The position numbers were made by a program, and so were the translations under genes. Of a stretch of 64,000 bases of DNA, positions 44,346 through 52,202 are shown piece by piece. A model generated the notes under the pieces. That model did no database searches. It had not been told where the DNA came from and saw only the letters and a program-made list of their open reading frames with translations. The DNA comes from Cohnella sp. SGD-V74 (GTDB taxonomy: Bacteria > Bacillota > Bacilli > Paenibacillales > Paenibacillaceae): assembly GCF_003001675.1 (NCBI RefSeq), contig NZ_PVYW01000004.1, positions 310,001-374,000 on the forward strand, read 5' to 3'. Within the stretch, counting starts at the first letter, position 1. Each line of letters opens with the position of its first letter.

Positions 44346-45409
44346 GAATACGCGGCAACCGCAGACATTGGCTGTCGATGCTGCTTGCGCTGGCGGTGCT
44401 GGGAGGAATGGCGGCCGTCGGATTGCGGACCTGGAACGGGGCGGGAGAAACGGCCAGGCCGCTGATCGTAGGCGTCAGCAACGGCTTTATCGGCAGCAGC
44501 TGGAGAACGCAGATGATCGAGAACATCGAGAAGAAGGCGGAAGAATACAAGCGCAAAGGCTGGATTTCCGAGCTGTACGTGCAGAACGCGGGTCAGGACG
44601 TCAACAATCAGATTGCCCAAATCCGCAATATGATCGACAAGAAGGTCGATTTGCTGCTGATCGATCCGAATTCGGAAAGCGCCTTGAATCCGGTCATTGA
44701 GGAAGCCCATCGCAAAGGAATCCGCGTCATTACGTTCGACCAGTCGGTGACGAGCCCCTACGCGCTGAACGTCGTCATCGACCAGAAGGCTTGGGGAGCC
44801 CGGCAGGCGCAATGGCTGACCGAGCAATTGGGGGGAACCGGCCGCATCGTCATCATCGGAGGAGTGGCGACGAATCCGGCGAATGTCGACCGGCTGGAAG
44901 GGATGAAGGAAGTGCTTGCCGGGTTCCCCGGTATCGAGGTGCTGGCGGAAGAGAACGGAAGCTGGGATTATTTGATCGCGCGCCGGGTCATGGCGGATAT
45001 GCTGGCCTCTTACGCGGAGATAGACGGCGTGCTCACGCAGGATTCCATGCCCCTTGGCGTACTTAACGCCTATCAGGTGGCGGGCAAGAAGCTGCCGGTC
45101 GTAACCGGGGAGACGTGGGCCGTGTTTCTGCGCAAGTGGAAGCAGCTGAAGGATGCGGAAGGCTTCGAAAGCTTCGGACAGAACAACCCGCCGGGCATCG
45201 GCGTCACCGCGCTGGGTATCGGCGTCCGGCTGGAACAAGGCAAGATTTGGCGTGAACCTCCGTCCGGAGGCGCGTTCCATTACGAAGTGAGAAGGTTCGT
45301 CACCAACGATAATCTGGAAGCCGAGCTGGACAAGATCAAGCATTTGCCGGACACGTACATTAGCGACGAATGGCTTTCGGAGCAGGAGTTGGACGAGTTG
45401 TTTCAGTAA
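44342..45409 (+). CDS. Membrane-anchored sugar-binding protein of three-component sensor
   Basis: A 355-residue RbsB-fold protein with an uncleaved-looking N-terminal membrane segment (WLSMLLALAVLGGMAAVGLR, about residues 10-30) and no lipobox Cys. The sugar-binding fold runs from PLIVGVSNGFIGSSWRTQMI to KIKHLPDTYISDEWL. Its start codon overlaps the stop of the response-regulator gene (ATGA), so it is co-translated with the two-component pair. In such operons the binding protein usually presents the sugar to the kinase sensor domain rather than to a transporter. That role is inferred from gene order and anchoring. Confidence 0.87.
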   Translation: MRIRGNRRHWLSMLLALAVLGGMAAVGLRTWNGAGETARPLIVGVSNGFIGSSWRTQMIENIEKKAEEYKRKGWISELYVQNAGQDVNNQIAQIRNMIDKKVDLLLIDPNSESALNPVIEEAHRKGIRVITFDQSVTSPYALNVVIDQKAWGARQAQWLTEQLGGTGRIVIIGGVATNPANVDRLEGMKEVLAGFPGIEVLAEENGSWDYLIARRVMADMLASYAEIDGVLTQDSMPLGVLNAYQVAGKKLPVVTGETWAVFLRKWKQLKDAEGFESFGQNNPPGIGVTALGIGVRLEQGKIWREPPSGGAFHYEVRRFVTNDNLEAELDKIKHLPDTYISDEWLSEQELDELFQ

Positions 45410-45469
45410 GTTGCGGCCATGATCGGCTATAATGATCGTAAAACCGATAATCGCCTGGAGGATGAAGCA

Positions 45470-46150
45470 ATGTCGAAAACGATCGTGGATAAGCTGGGCC
45501 TGCGTAAATACGAGAGAGCCGCGATTTTGAACCAGCCGGAAGATGCGGATTATTTCGCGGAATTAACCGGGTACGATACGTCGCTCAAGGACGGCGGGTA
45601 TGATCTTGTGTTCGCCTTCGTGCTGGATATGGAATCGTTGAAGAACCTTGTCGGCCGCGTTATCGCCGAGGGGGCGCTGCGTCCGAGCGGCTATCTGTTC
45701 GTCGCCTATCCGAAGCTGGGCAATAAAAAGTACGCAACGTCCATTCACCGCGACGATCTGTTCCCTGGTCTCGGAGCGGACGAGGAAGGGTACATCTCGG
45801 GAAGCGCAGTTAAGTTCGCGAGGATGGTCGGACTGGACGACGTGTTTACCGTCGTCGGATTCAAGGAGGACTCCGCGGGCAAAGGGAAGATTTCGTCACG
45901 GGCGGCTCAGCCAAGCCAGCGGGTGGACGACTACGTCGAGCTGATCCCGAGCGTGGAGCAGGATTTGGCCGATTCCCCCGAGCTTCTGGCTTTCTACCGG
46001 TCGCTTACCCCGGGCTATCGCAAGGACTGGGCGCGATACGTCTACAGCGCCAAGCAAGAGGAGACGCGGGCGAATCGGCGGGAGGAGATGAAAGCGATCC
46101 TTAAGGCCGGCTACAAGAGCCGCGAGCTCTATCGGCAAGCCGAAAAATAG
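45470..46150 (+). CDS. YdeI/OmdA family protein with N-terminal DUF-like domain
   Basis: A 226-residue cytoplasmic protein. The C-terminal about 60 residues match the YdeI/OmpD-associated (OmdA) domain: LLAFYRSLTPGYRKDWARYV, then YSAKQEETRANRREEMKAIL. The N-terminal about 140 residues form an alpha/beta domain I do not recognise with confidence (YDLVFAFVLDMESLKNLVGR). In other bacteria OmdA-domain proteins are linked to stress or bacteriocin protection, but the biochemical role is unclear. GGAGG lies seven to eight bases before ATG 45470; an earlier ATG at 45419 lacks this. TATAAT at 45429-45434, after the sensor operon stop, may be its own -10. Confidence 0.75.
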   Translation: MSKTIVDKLGLRKYERAAILNQPEDADYFAELTGYDTSLKDGGYDLVFAFVLDMESLKNLVGRVIAEGALRPSGYLFVAYPKLGNKKYATSIHRDDLFPGLGADEEGYISGSAVKFARMVGLDDVFTVVGFKEDSAGKGKISSRAAQPSQRVDDYVELIPSVEQDLADSPELLAFYRSLTPGYRKDWARYVYSAKQEETRANRREEMKAILKAGYKSRELYRQAEK

Positions 46151-46260
46151 GAGGGTGAGTCTGTGGCGGACGGTAACGAGCGGTATCAATAGAGGATTAT
46201 CGGGCAATATCGTATTGCCAAAACCGTGAGCATAAGATAAGTTATAGATAATTGAATCGC

Positions 46261-46356
46261 AAAGAAACGGGTGCTTGATGAAGTCAGGCTGAGATTGCGG
46301 CCGTATGCCGCTGACCGTCGATCTGATCTGGGTAATGCCAGCGTAGAGACAACTTT
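46261..46356 (+). promoter_or_regulatory. TPP (thiamin pyrophosphate) riboswitch
   Basis: The THI-element core is plain: ACGGGTGC, then CTGAGA (46289-46294), GACC, then CTGATCTGGGTAATGCCAGC and GTAGAGA. The ends AAAG/CTTT close stem P1. With the terminator just downstream it should switch off the ECF transporter genes when TPP is abundant. Confidence 0.95.
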
Positions 46357-46385
46357 GGTCGCGTATCTTCGGATGCCGTGCGCTA

Positions 46386-46416
46386 GCCTGCCCTGCTCGT
46401 AAGGGGCGGGCTTTTT
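46386..46416 (+). terminator. Riboswitch-controlled terminator
   Basis: Stem GCCTGCCC/GGGGCGGGC and TTTTT lie 30 nt after the TPP aptamer and 124 nt before ykoE. This is the expected expression platform. Confidence 0.8.
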
Positions 46417-46539
46417 CGTTTGCGGTCAAGCCGCTTCGGGGCGTGCGGAGTACAAGGGCAGCCCGGAAGACTTCGTTGCTCGATTGCCCGTCTAAGCGTT
46501 CAAGAGGGAACACAATACGGGAGAGGAAGTGTTGAAGTT

Positions 46540-47148
46540 ATGGCGCAAGCCGGACAAGGGACGAAGTCCCGGGGATTGAAATTGACCGATATTCTGGTCA
46601 CGGTCGTGATCGCGGTCGTATTCGGCATCATCTACAAAATATGGGGCCCGATGTACGACGTCTTTAAGCCGCTCGGGCTGCATGCGGAGCAGTTGTCGTA
46701 CGGTATGTGGTTCCTGGCGGGGACGTTCGCGTTCCTCGTCATCCGCAAGCCGGGCGTGGCGGTGCTGGCCGAGGTCGCGGCGGCCAGCGTAAGCGCGCTG
46801 CTCGGCAGCGAATGGGGCATCTCGACGCTGTGGTACGGGCTGCTGCAGGGGCTCGGAGCTGAGATCGTGTTCGCGATCTTCCTGTACCGCAACTTCTCGG
46901 TGTGGGTCGCATCTCTGGCGGCGATCGGTGCGGCGGCGGGGTCGCTGGTGCTGGATTTTGGCTACGGCTACATTGAGCAGCTCACGGCGTGGAACTACAC
47001 GCTGTTCATCGGGCTGCGCCTGATCGGCAGCATCGTCATCGCGGGCATCTTCGCTTATTCGTTGGCCAAGGCGCTGGAGCTGACGGGCGTGACCAAGGTG
47101 CTGCGTCCCGCTTCGAAGCAGGACTTCGACGCGCTTCACCGGGCATGA
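46540..47148 (+). CDS. ykoE: ECF transporter substrate-binding (S) subunit for thiamin or its precursor (YkoE)
   Basis: A 202-residue membrane protein with about six segments, matching the YkoE S-component (LTDILVTVVIAVVFGIIYKI, then LGSEWGISTLWYGLLQGLGA). S-components bind the vitamin, here probably thiamin or hydroxymethylpyrimidine, as the TPP riboswitch upstream implies. ATG 46540 has GGGAGAGG upstream; an earlier start at 46420 lies close to the terminator and has no support. Its stop overlaps the start of the ATPase gene (ATGA). The protein is close to the usual YkoE size (199). Confidence 0.92.
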   Translation: MAQAGQGTKSRGLKLTDILVTVVIAVVFGIIYKIWGPMYDVFKPLGLHAEQLSYGMWFLAGTFAFLVIRKPGVAVLAEVAAASVSALLGSEWGISTLWYGLLQGLGAEIVFAIFLYRNFSVWVASLAAIGAAAGSLVLDFGYGYIEQLTAWNYTLFIGLRLIGSIVIAGIFAYSLAKALELTGVTKVLRPASKQDFDALHRA

Positions 47149-48755
47149 CGGGGGACGCGACAGCGACAGGCAGCGCTGCAGCGGCGCTTGCGGCGGATAC
47201 TTCAACGCCGACTGCGTACGGAGCATCCGCGGCGGCAGCATCTCCGGCGGCGACTATGCCCCGGGCATCCGTGCCGACGCCGGGTGAGCTGCCCGATGCC
47301 GTCGCGGCGGCAGTATCCAATCTGAAGCTGAAGTTCGCGGGAGAGGACGCCTTGTTGTTTCAAGGCGTTTCTCTTTCTTTTCGCAAAGGGGAGCATACGC
47401 TGCTGCTCGGGCCGAGCGGCTGCGGCAAGTCGACGCTGCTTCAGGTGATGAGCGGACTGATCCCCGGCTCGATCGAGGTGCCGATGATCGCCGACGAGAC
47501 GGTCGTGCCTGATCGGTGGGGATACGTGTTCCAGGACCCGGACACGCAGTTCTGTATGCCCTACGTAGGCGAGGAACTCGCCTTCGTGCTGGAAAACCTG
47601 CTGGTGCCGCGAGAGGAGATGCCCGCCCGCATCTCCCGGCATCTGCGGCAGGTGGGACTCGACCTGCCAGACCCCCACGTGCCGATTCAGACGCTCTCGC
47701 AAGGGATGAAGCAGCGGCTGGCGATCGCCGCAGCGCTGGCGACGGAGCCGGAGGTGCTGTTCCTGGACGAACCGACGGCGCTGCTCGACGAAGAGGGCAC
47801 GGAGCAGGTGTGGCGGACGATCCGTTCGGTCGCAAGCGGCATGACGCTGATTGCCGTCGAGCACAAAATCGAGGGAGTGGCCGATCTGTTCGACCGGGTC
47901 GTCGTTCTCGGACCTGGCGGAGAGATCGTGGCGGACGGCGCGGCTGCCGATGTATTCACGCAATATCGATCCGAGCTGAACCGCTACGGAATCTGGTATC
48001 CGGGCATTTGGGAGGAGCGGGACCGGAAGCTGGGCAAGCGGCCGGGGAAAGCTAAACCGGAAGCTTCGGATCGACCGATCGCCGAGCTCCAAAACTATCG
48101 CGGACTAAGAGGAACGAAGCCGGTCATCGAAGTGGAGAGCGCGGAGATCAAGCCGGGGGACTGGATCGCCGTCATGGGCGACAATGGAGCGGGCAAAAGC
48201 TCTCTCCTGCTCGCGATGATGCGCCTGATCAAGACGGAAGGGCTATGCAGGGTAGCTGGAGGGGAGTTTAGCAAGACGGAGCAACTGGCCGAACATGCGG
48301 CTTTCGTGTTCCAGAACCCGGAATTTCAATTCGTGACCCATACGGTTCGGGACGAGATCGAGTATTCGCTGCTGGTCGACGGAGTGGAAGCGGGAGAGCG
48401 GCGCGAGAGAAGCGAGCGGCTGATGGAGGAGCTGCAGCTAACCGATTGCGCGAGCCGCCATCCCTATCAATTGTCGATGGGACAGAAGAGGCGGCTCAGC
48501 GTCGCTTCGGCAATCGTCCGCGGCCAGCGGCTGCTGCTGCTCGACGAGCCGACGTTCGGGCTGGATGCGCGCAACACGTTCGCCATGCTGGAACTGCTGG
48601 AGCGCCTGCGCTCGGAAGGCATGGCGATTCTGATGGTGACGCACGATCCCCGGATTGCGGAACGCTATTGCACGGCCGTCTGGCGCGTTCGGGAGGGGAG
48701 GCTGGCGAATGCAATTGACCTTTCCGCATCGGCGGACATGGCTGCATCGCGTTAA
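47145..48755 (+). CDS. ykoD: ECF transporter double ATPase subunit (YkoD)
   Basis: A 536-residue protein with two ABC ATPase domains. Walker A motifs are TLLLGPSGCGKSTLLQVMSG (near residue 90) and AVMGDNGAGKSSLLLAMMRL (near 345); signatures are LSQGMKQRLAIAAALA and LSMGQKRRLSVASAIV. It powers uptake by the YkoE S-component. The first about 48 residues are an Ala/Thr/Pro-rich tract absent from usual YkoD proteins (about 490 aa); the true start could be downstream, for instance near the Met at about residue 38. The ATG at 47145 overlaps the ykoE stop and has no strong ribosome binding site, so coupling is likely. It overlaps the 5' end of ykoC by 47 nt. Confidence 0.9.
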   Translation: MTGDATATGSAAAALAADTSTPTAYGASAAAASPAATMPRASVPTPGELPDAVAAAVSNLKLKFAGEDALLFQGVSLSFRKGEHTLLLGPSGCGKSTLLQVMSGLIPGSIEVPMIADETVVPDRWGYVFQDPDTQFCMPYVGEELAFVLENLLVPREEMPARISRHLRQVGLDLPDPHVPIQTLSQGMKQRLAIAAALATEPEVLFLDEPTALLDEEGTEQVWRTIRSVASGMTLIAVEHKIEGVADLFDRVVVLGPGGEIVADGAAADVFTQYRSELNRYGIWYPGIWEERDRKLGKRPGKAKPEASDRPIAELQNYRGLRGTKPVIEVESAEIKPGDWIAVMGDNGAGKSSLLLAMMRLIKTEGLCRVAGGEFSKTEQLAEHAAFVFQNPEFQFVTHTVRDEIEYSLLVDGVEAGERRERSERLMEELQLTDCASRHPYQLSMGQKRRLSVASAIVRGQRLLLLDEPTFGLDARNTFAMLELLERLRSEGMAILMVTHDPRIAERYCTAVWRVREGRLANAIDLSASADMAASR

Positions 48756-49500
48756 TCCCGTCGTGAAGCTGGCGCTGTTTTCCCTCTGGTTTTTCGCGGT
48801 CATTCTCATTCACGACTTCAGCGTCATGGCGAACGTGGCGGCCGGTTCCGTGCTTCTGCTGCTCTGGTCGGGCCACCCGTGGCGCAGGCTGCTGCTGTAC
48901 GCTTCTCCTTTCCTTCTCGTATTCGTCTCCTCGACGACGGGCATGATGTTTTTCGGCAAAGGGGAGACGCCGTGGTTTTCTTGGGGCATCGTGAACATTA
49001 CCGAAGAAAGCTATTACCGCGGGCTTCATCTCGGCTTCAGGGCGCTGAGCATGGCCGCGGTAGGCCTGCTGTTCGGATTGACGACGCGGCCGGTCGACCT
49101 GTTCTACGCGCTGATGCAGAAGGCGAAGCTGCCGCCGAAATACGCGTACAGCTTTCTCGCAGCGATGCGGATGATCCCGATTCTCGTCGAGGAGTTCCAG
49201 ACGCTGCGCCACGCGCTGAAGATCCGGGGGATGAAGAAGCAGGGCAGACTGAAGACGTTCTATCAGACATGGCACCGCTATGCGATTCCGCTGCTGGCGC
49301 AGAGTATTCGCAGGGCGCACCGGATCGCGGTCGCGATGGAGGCGAAGCGGTTTGCCGGCCAGGGGCGAAGAACCTATTATTATATTATCGGGTTCAGCTG
49401 CCGGGACATCGTCTTCGGAGCCGTGACGGCCGCCTTGTTCGGACTGTCGTTCGCGCTGGGAACCCAGTGGCCGTACGTCGGCATTACCGACGTGCGATGA
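48709..49500 (+). CDS. ykoC: ECF transporter transmembrane T subunit (YkoC)
   Basis: A 263-residue EcfT-type permease with about five membrane segments. The conserved charged motif that docks the ATPases is seen in the C-terminal half: RMIPILVEEFQTLRHALKIR and RRAHRIAVAMEAKRFAGQGR. GGGAGGGGAGG lies seven bases before ATG 48709, inside the end of ykoD, so the genes overlap by 47 nt. It completes the thiamin-type ECF transporter. It is followed after 18 nt by an IF-3-like gene rather than ykoF. Confidence 0.92.
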   Translation: MQLTFPHRRTWLHRVNPVVKLALFSLWFFAVILIHDFSVMANVAAGSVLLLLWSGHPWRRLLLYASPFLLVFVSSTTGMMFFGKGETPWFSWGIVNITEESYYRGLHLGFRALSMAAVGLLFGLTTRPVDLFYALMQKAKLPPKYAYSFLAAMRMIPILVEEFQTLRHALKIRGMKKQGRLKTFYQTWHRYAIPLLAQSIRRAHRIAVAMEAKRFAGQGRRTYYYIIGFSCRDIVFGAVTAALFGLSFALGTQWPYVGITDVR

Positions 49501-49518
49501 GAAAAGAGGATGAAAGCC

Positions 49519-50010
49519 ATGCTGATCATGAATGAGAAAATAAAAGCTTCCGAGGTGAGGCTGACGGGAGCGGACGGAGAGGAACTGGGCATTGTCTCCA
49601 GAGACGAAGCTCTGGCTCTGGCGCGCGAGCTGAAGGCGGATCTGGTGTGCACTTCGCTGTTGAGCAGCCCGCCGCCGTGCAAGCTGACGCCGCGGGGAAC
49701 AGCCAAGCAGGCAGCCGCCAAGGAGAAGCAGCAGGAGCGCAAAGCCGCGCAACCCCCGAAGGTGAAGGAGATTCGCCTGACGCCCCACATTGAGGATCAC
49801 GACTACGAGACGAAGCGCCGTCAGGCGGAGAAGCTGCTCGCCTCCGGCGACGCGGTGCAGTTCGTCGTGAAGATTCAAGGCAAGGAAGGGCAGAAGGCGA
49901 AGGAACTGCTGGAGCAATTGCTGAAGGATCTTGCGGAGGTCGGGCGCAAAGCGACCGGCATCCAGCTCAGCGGCAAACAAGCGGCCGTCCAGGTCAACCC
50001 CGTTCGATAG
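49519..50010 (+). CDS. Divergent paralogue of translation initiation factor IF-3
   Basis: A 163-residue protein with both IF-3 domains. The N-domain is seen as IMNEKIKASEVRLTGADGEE, followed by LGIVSRDEALALARELKADL. The C-domain is seen as VKEIRLTPHIEDHDYETKRR. It differs from housekeeping IF-3 in the linker (no Tyr/Lys-rich DYGKYKYE-like motif; instead PPPCKLTPRGTAKQAAAKEK) and in the C-domain, where the basic GRE-type loop reads IQGKEGQKAKELLEQ. It is therefore probably a second, modified copy. ATG 49519 with AAAAGAGG nine bases upstream is chosen; starts at 49510 or 49528 are possible. It follows the thiamin ECF genes with an 18-nt gap and may share their TPP control. It is not next to rpmI/rplT, as the main infC gene would be. 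Confidence 0.85.
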   Translation: MLIMNEKIKASEVRLTGADGEELGIVSRDEALALARELKADLVCTSLLSSPPPCKLTPRGTAKQAAAKEKQQERKAAQPPKVKEIRLTPHIEDHDYETKRRQAEKLLASGDAVQFVVKIQGKEGQKAKELLEQLLKDLAEVGRKATGIQLSGKQAAVQVNPVR

Positions 50011-50062
50011 GGGCTGCCCGGCGGCCGCTTGGCATGCGGTGCGGATAGAGGAGAGCGGCTGC

Positions 50063-50983
50063 TTAGGCTTTCAAAGCAACGGCGATCTGAGCCGCGACTT
50101 TGGCGTTATGGTAGACGAGCGCGATGTTCGTCTCCAGGCTGCGTCCTTCGGTCAGTTCCTTGATGCGGGCGAGCAGGAACGGAGTGACCTTCTTGCCGGT
50201 AATGTTCTGTTCCTTGGCTTCGCTCAGCGCCTGTTGAATGACGCCTTCGATCTCGGCTTGCGGAAGGGCGGATTCGGCCGGCACCGGATTGGCGACGATG
50301 GCGCCGCCGTTCAGGCCAAGCTGCCATTTCTTCTTCAGCACGTCGGCGACTTGAGCAGGCTCGTCGAGGCGGAAGTCGACGCCGTAGCCGCTCTCCCGGG
50401 CGTAGAAGGACGGGAATTCGTCGGTCTTGTAGCCGATGACGGGCACGCCGTGCGTCTCCAAGTATTCGAGCGTGCGGCCGATGTCGAGAATCGACTTGGC
50501 CCCTGCGCATACGACGGCAACGTTCGTCTGCGCCAGCTCGGTCAGGTCGGCGGAGACGTCCATTGTCGTCTCGCCTTCGCGGTGCACGCCGCCGATGCCG
50601 CCGGTCGCGAACACCTCGATGCCGGCCAGCGCGGCGCCGATCATCGTGGCGGATACTGTCGTCGCGCCGATTTTGCCGGAGGACAGCAGGTAAGGGAAGT
50701 CGCGGCGGCTGACTTTCTCGACGGGATTGGAGGTCGCGAAGGCTTCCAGCTCTTGCTCGTTCAGGCCGATCTTAACGCGGCCTTCCATAATGCCGATCGT
50801 CGCCGGGACAGCTCCCTGCTCGCGAATGATCCGTTCGACGGTGCGGGCCATTTCGATGTTTTGCGGATAAGGCATGCCGTGGGAGATGATCGTCGTCTCG
50901 AGAGCGACGATCGGCTTGCCGGCGGAGAGCGCCTCGCGAACTTCGTCCGTATAGGTCAGGTACTGGCTGATTGCGTTGTTCAT
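50063..50983 (-). CDS. psuG: Pseudouridine-5'-phosphate glycosidase
   Basis: A 306-residue enzyme of the PsuG/YeiN family that breaks the C-C glycosidic bond of pseudouridine 5'-phosphate to uracil and ribose 5-phosphate. Family landmarks are [20 protein letters not shown] at about residues 27-46, [39 protein letters not shown] with the likely catalytic Lys, and [16 protein letters not shown]. It starts at ATG 50983 directly after the psuK stop (TAAATG), with GGAGAG inside the end of psuK. The kinase and glycosidase thus form a complete pseudouridine salvage route. Confidence 0.94.
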   Translation of the reverse strand: MNNAISQYLTYTDEVREALSAGKPIVALETTIISHGMPYPQNIEMARTVERIIREQGAVPATIGIMEGRVKIGLNEQELEAFATSNPVEKVSRRDFPYLLSSGKIGATTVSATMIGAALAGIEVFATGGIGGVHREGETTMDVSADLTELAQTNVAVVCAGAKSILDIGRTLEYLETHGVPVIGYKTDEFPSFYARESGYGVDFRLDEPAQVADVLKKKWQLGLNGGAIVANPVPAESALPQAEIEGVIQQALSEAKEQNITGKKVTPFLLARIKELTEGRSLETNIALVYHNAKVAAQIAVALKA

Positions 50984-52078
50984 TTAGAATCTCTCCTCTA
51001 GAGTTTGTTGGAGCGTATGCTCGCTAAGCTGGGCCGAGACGGACTCGGCGGTCTGCAAGGTCAGATGAGAGGCGGCCAGTCCGAGCCGGCAAGCCTCGCG
51101 ATAAGAGCGGTCGTGCAGTATGCCGTACGCGACTCCGGCGACGAAGGCGTCCCCGGCTCCCGTCACTTCGACGACTTCCGTCGGAATCGGGGGAATAAGC
51201 GCCCGATCGCCGTCCGCCGACGAGTGGAAGACGCCTTGCTCCCCGGAGGTAATGAAGACGTGGGCGACTCCGCGTTCATGAATGGCCCGGGCCAGCTCCG
51301 CATAGTCAGGCACGTCTGAGGGGATCGCTCCGGCCAGCTCGACCGCTTCCTCCAGATTGGGGAAGATCGCGGTTACGCCGGTCAGGTCGGCGGGCAGCTT
51401 CTTCGCCTTGCCGGAGGAGACCGGGTCGATCAGCAGCGGCAGCGAGCCGTCGCGGCACCGGCCGACCAGCTCGGCCAGCGTCTCGGCCGGCAAGTTCGCG
51501 TCGGCGACAACGAGCTTCGACGCGGCGATGTGCGGCCAGCGCTCCTGCACAATTTGCGGAGAGAAGCGGTCGTAAATGTCCATGTCGGCATAAGCGACGA
51601 ACATCTCTCCGTCCGGATCGAGCAGAGCGGTGTACGTGCCTGTCTTCTCGCCGGGCAGCACCTGGGCAAGCGAAGTGTTCACGCCGGCTGCGGCGGTTTC
51701 CTTCAGCACCCATTGTCCGGCCTGGTCGTCTCCGACAACGGTGAGCAGGGAGACGGTGCAGCTCAGACGGGCCAGATTTTCAGCGATGTTGCGTGCAACG
51801 CCTCCGCAGGCTGTCGCTACGCTGGCCGGGTTGGAAGAGCCCGCCCGGATGAGCTGCTTGGCGGTGGCCTTGCTGTCCAGGTTGGCCCCGCCGATGCACA
51901 GCACGGTATTCTCCTCCGCGGTGATGTATGCCCGACCGCGGATGACGCCCCGCTTGGTCAGCGCGGCGATGTAGCCCGCGACCGCGGATCTGGAAATGCC
52001 GATGCTGGCGGCGATGTCGTTCTGCGATATAAAAGGATTGTGGCGGATCAGGTCCATAATTTGCCGCTCGCGGTCCAT
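50984..52078 (-). CDS. psuK: Pseudouridine kinase with N-terminal helix-turn-helix
   Basis: A 364-residue PfkB-family kinase with an N-terminal winged helix-turn-helix (about residues 1-55; NPFISQNDIAASIGISRSAV). The kinase part begins NTVLCIGGANLDSKATAKQL and ends with the PfkB signature EVTGAGDAFVAGVAYGILHD (about 300-320), which holds the catalytic Asp. It phosphorylates pseudouridine for PsuG. The DNA-binding domain suggests it also regulates its own operon, as proposed for this fusion type. ATG 52078 follows AAGGAGG. A good promoter with repeated TTTGTC motifs lies just upstream. Confidence 0.9.
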   Translation of the reverse strand: MDRERQIMDLIRHNPFISQNDIAASIGISRSAVAGYIAALTKRGVIRGRAYITAEENTVLCIGGANLDSKATAKQLIRAGSSNPASVATACGGVARNIAENLARLSCTVSLLTVVGDDQAGQWVLKETAAAGVNTSLAQVLPGEKTGTYTALLDPDGEMFVAYADMDIYDRFSPQIVQERWPHIAASKLVVADANLPAETLAELVGRCRDGSLPLLIDPVSSGKAKKLPADLTGVTAIFPNLEEAVELAGAIPSDVPDYAELARAIHERGVAHVFITSGEQGVFHSSADGDRALIPPIPTEVVEVTGAGDAFVAGVAYGILHDRSYREACRLGLAASHLTLQTAESVSAQLSEHTLQQTLEERF

Positions 52079-52120
52079 TGTCCGATCCTCCTTCGTTCAT
52101 ATTGAAACTGAAGCAAGTTC

Positions 52121-52167
52121 ATCATACACCTTGTCTAAACATTTGTCTATAAAATAAACTTTTGTCC
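52121..52167 (-). promoter_or_regulatory. psuK promoter with repeated TTTGTC motifs
   Basis: Reading leftward, TAGACA (-35, 52149-52144) and TATGAT (-10, 52126-52121) are 17 bp apart, each five of six. On the plus strand TTGTCTA (52131-52137), TTTGTCTA (52142-52149) and TTTTGTCC (52160-52167) form direct repeats across the promoter, a possible operator, perhaps for the HTH of PsuK itself. Confidence 0.6.
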
Positions 52168-52202
52168 GGTTGAGGGCGAGAAGGAGAAAAGAGGAAACTA
52201 CG

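Noticed and set aside
46203-46219. Hairpin GGCAATA/TATTGCC after the OmdA-like gene
   Set aside because: Short stem with no T run; too weak to call a terminator.
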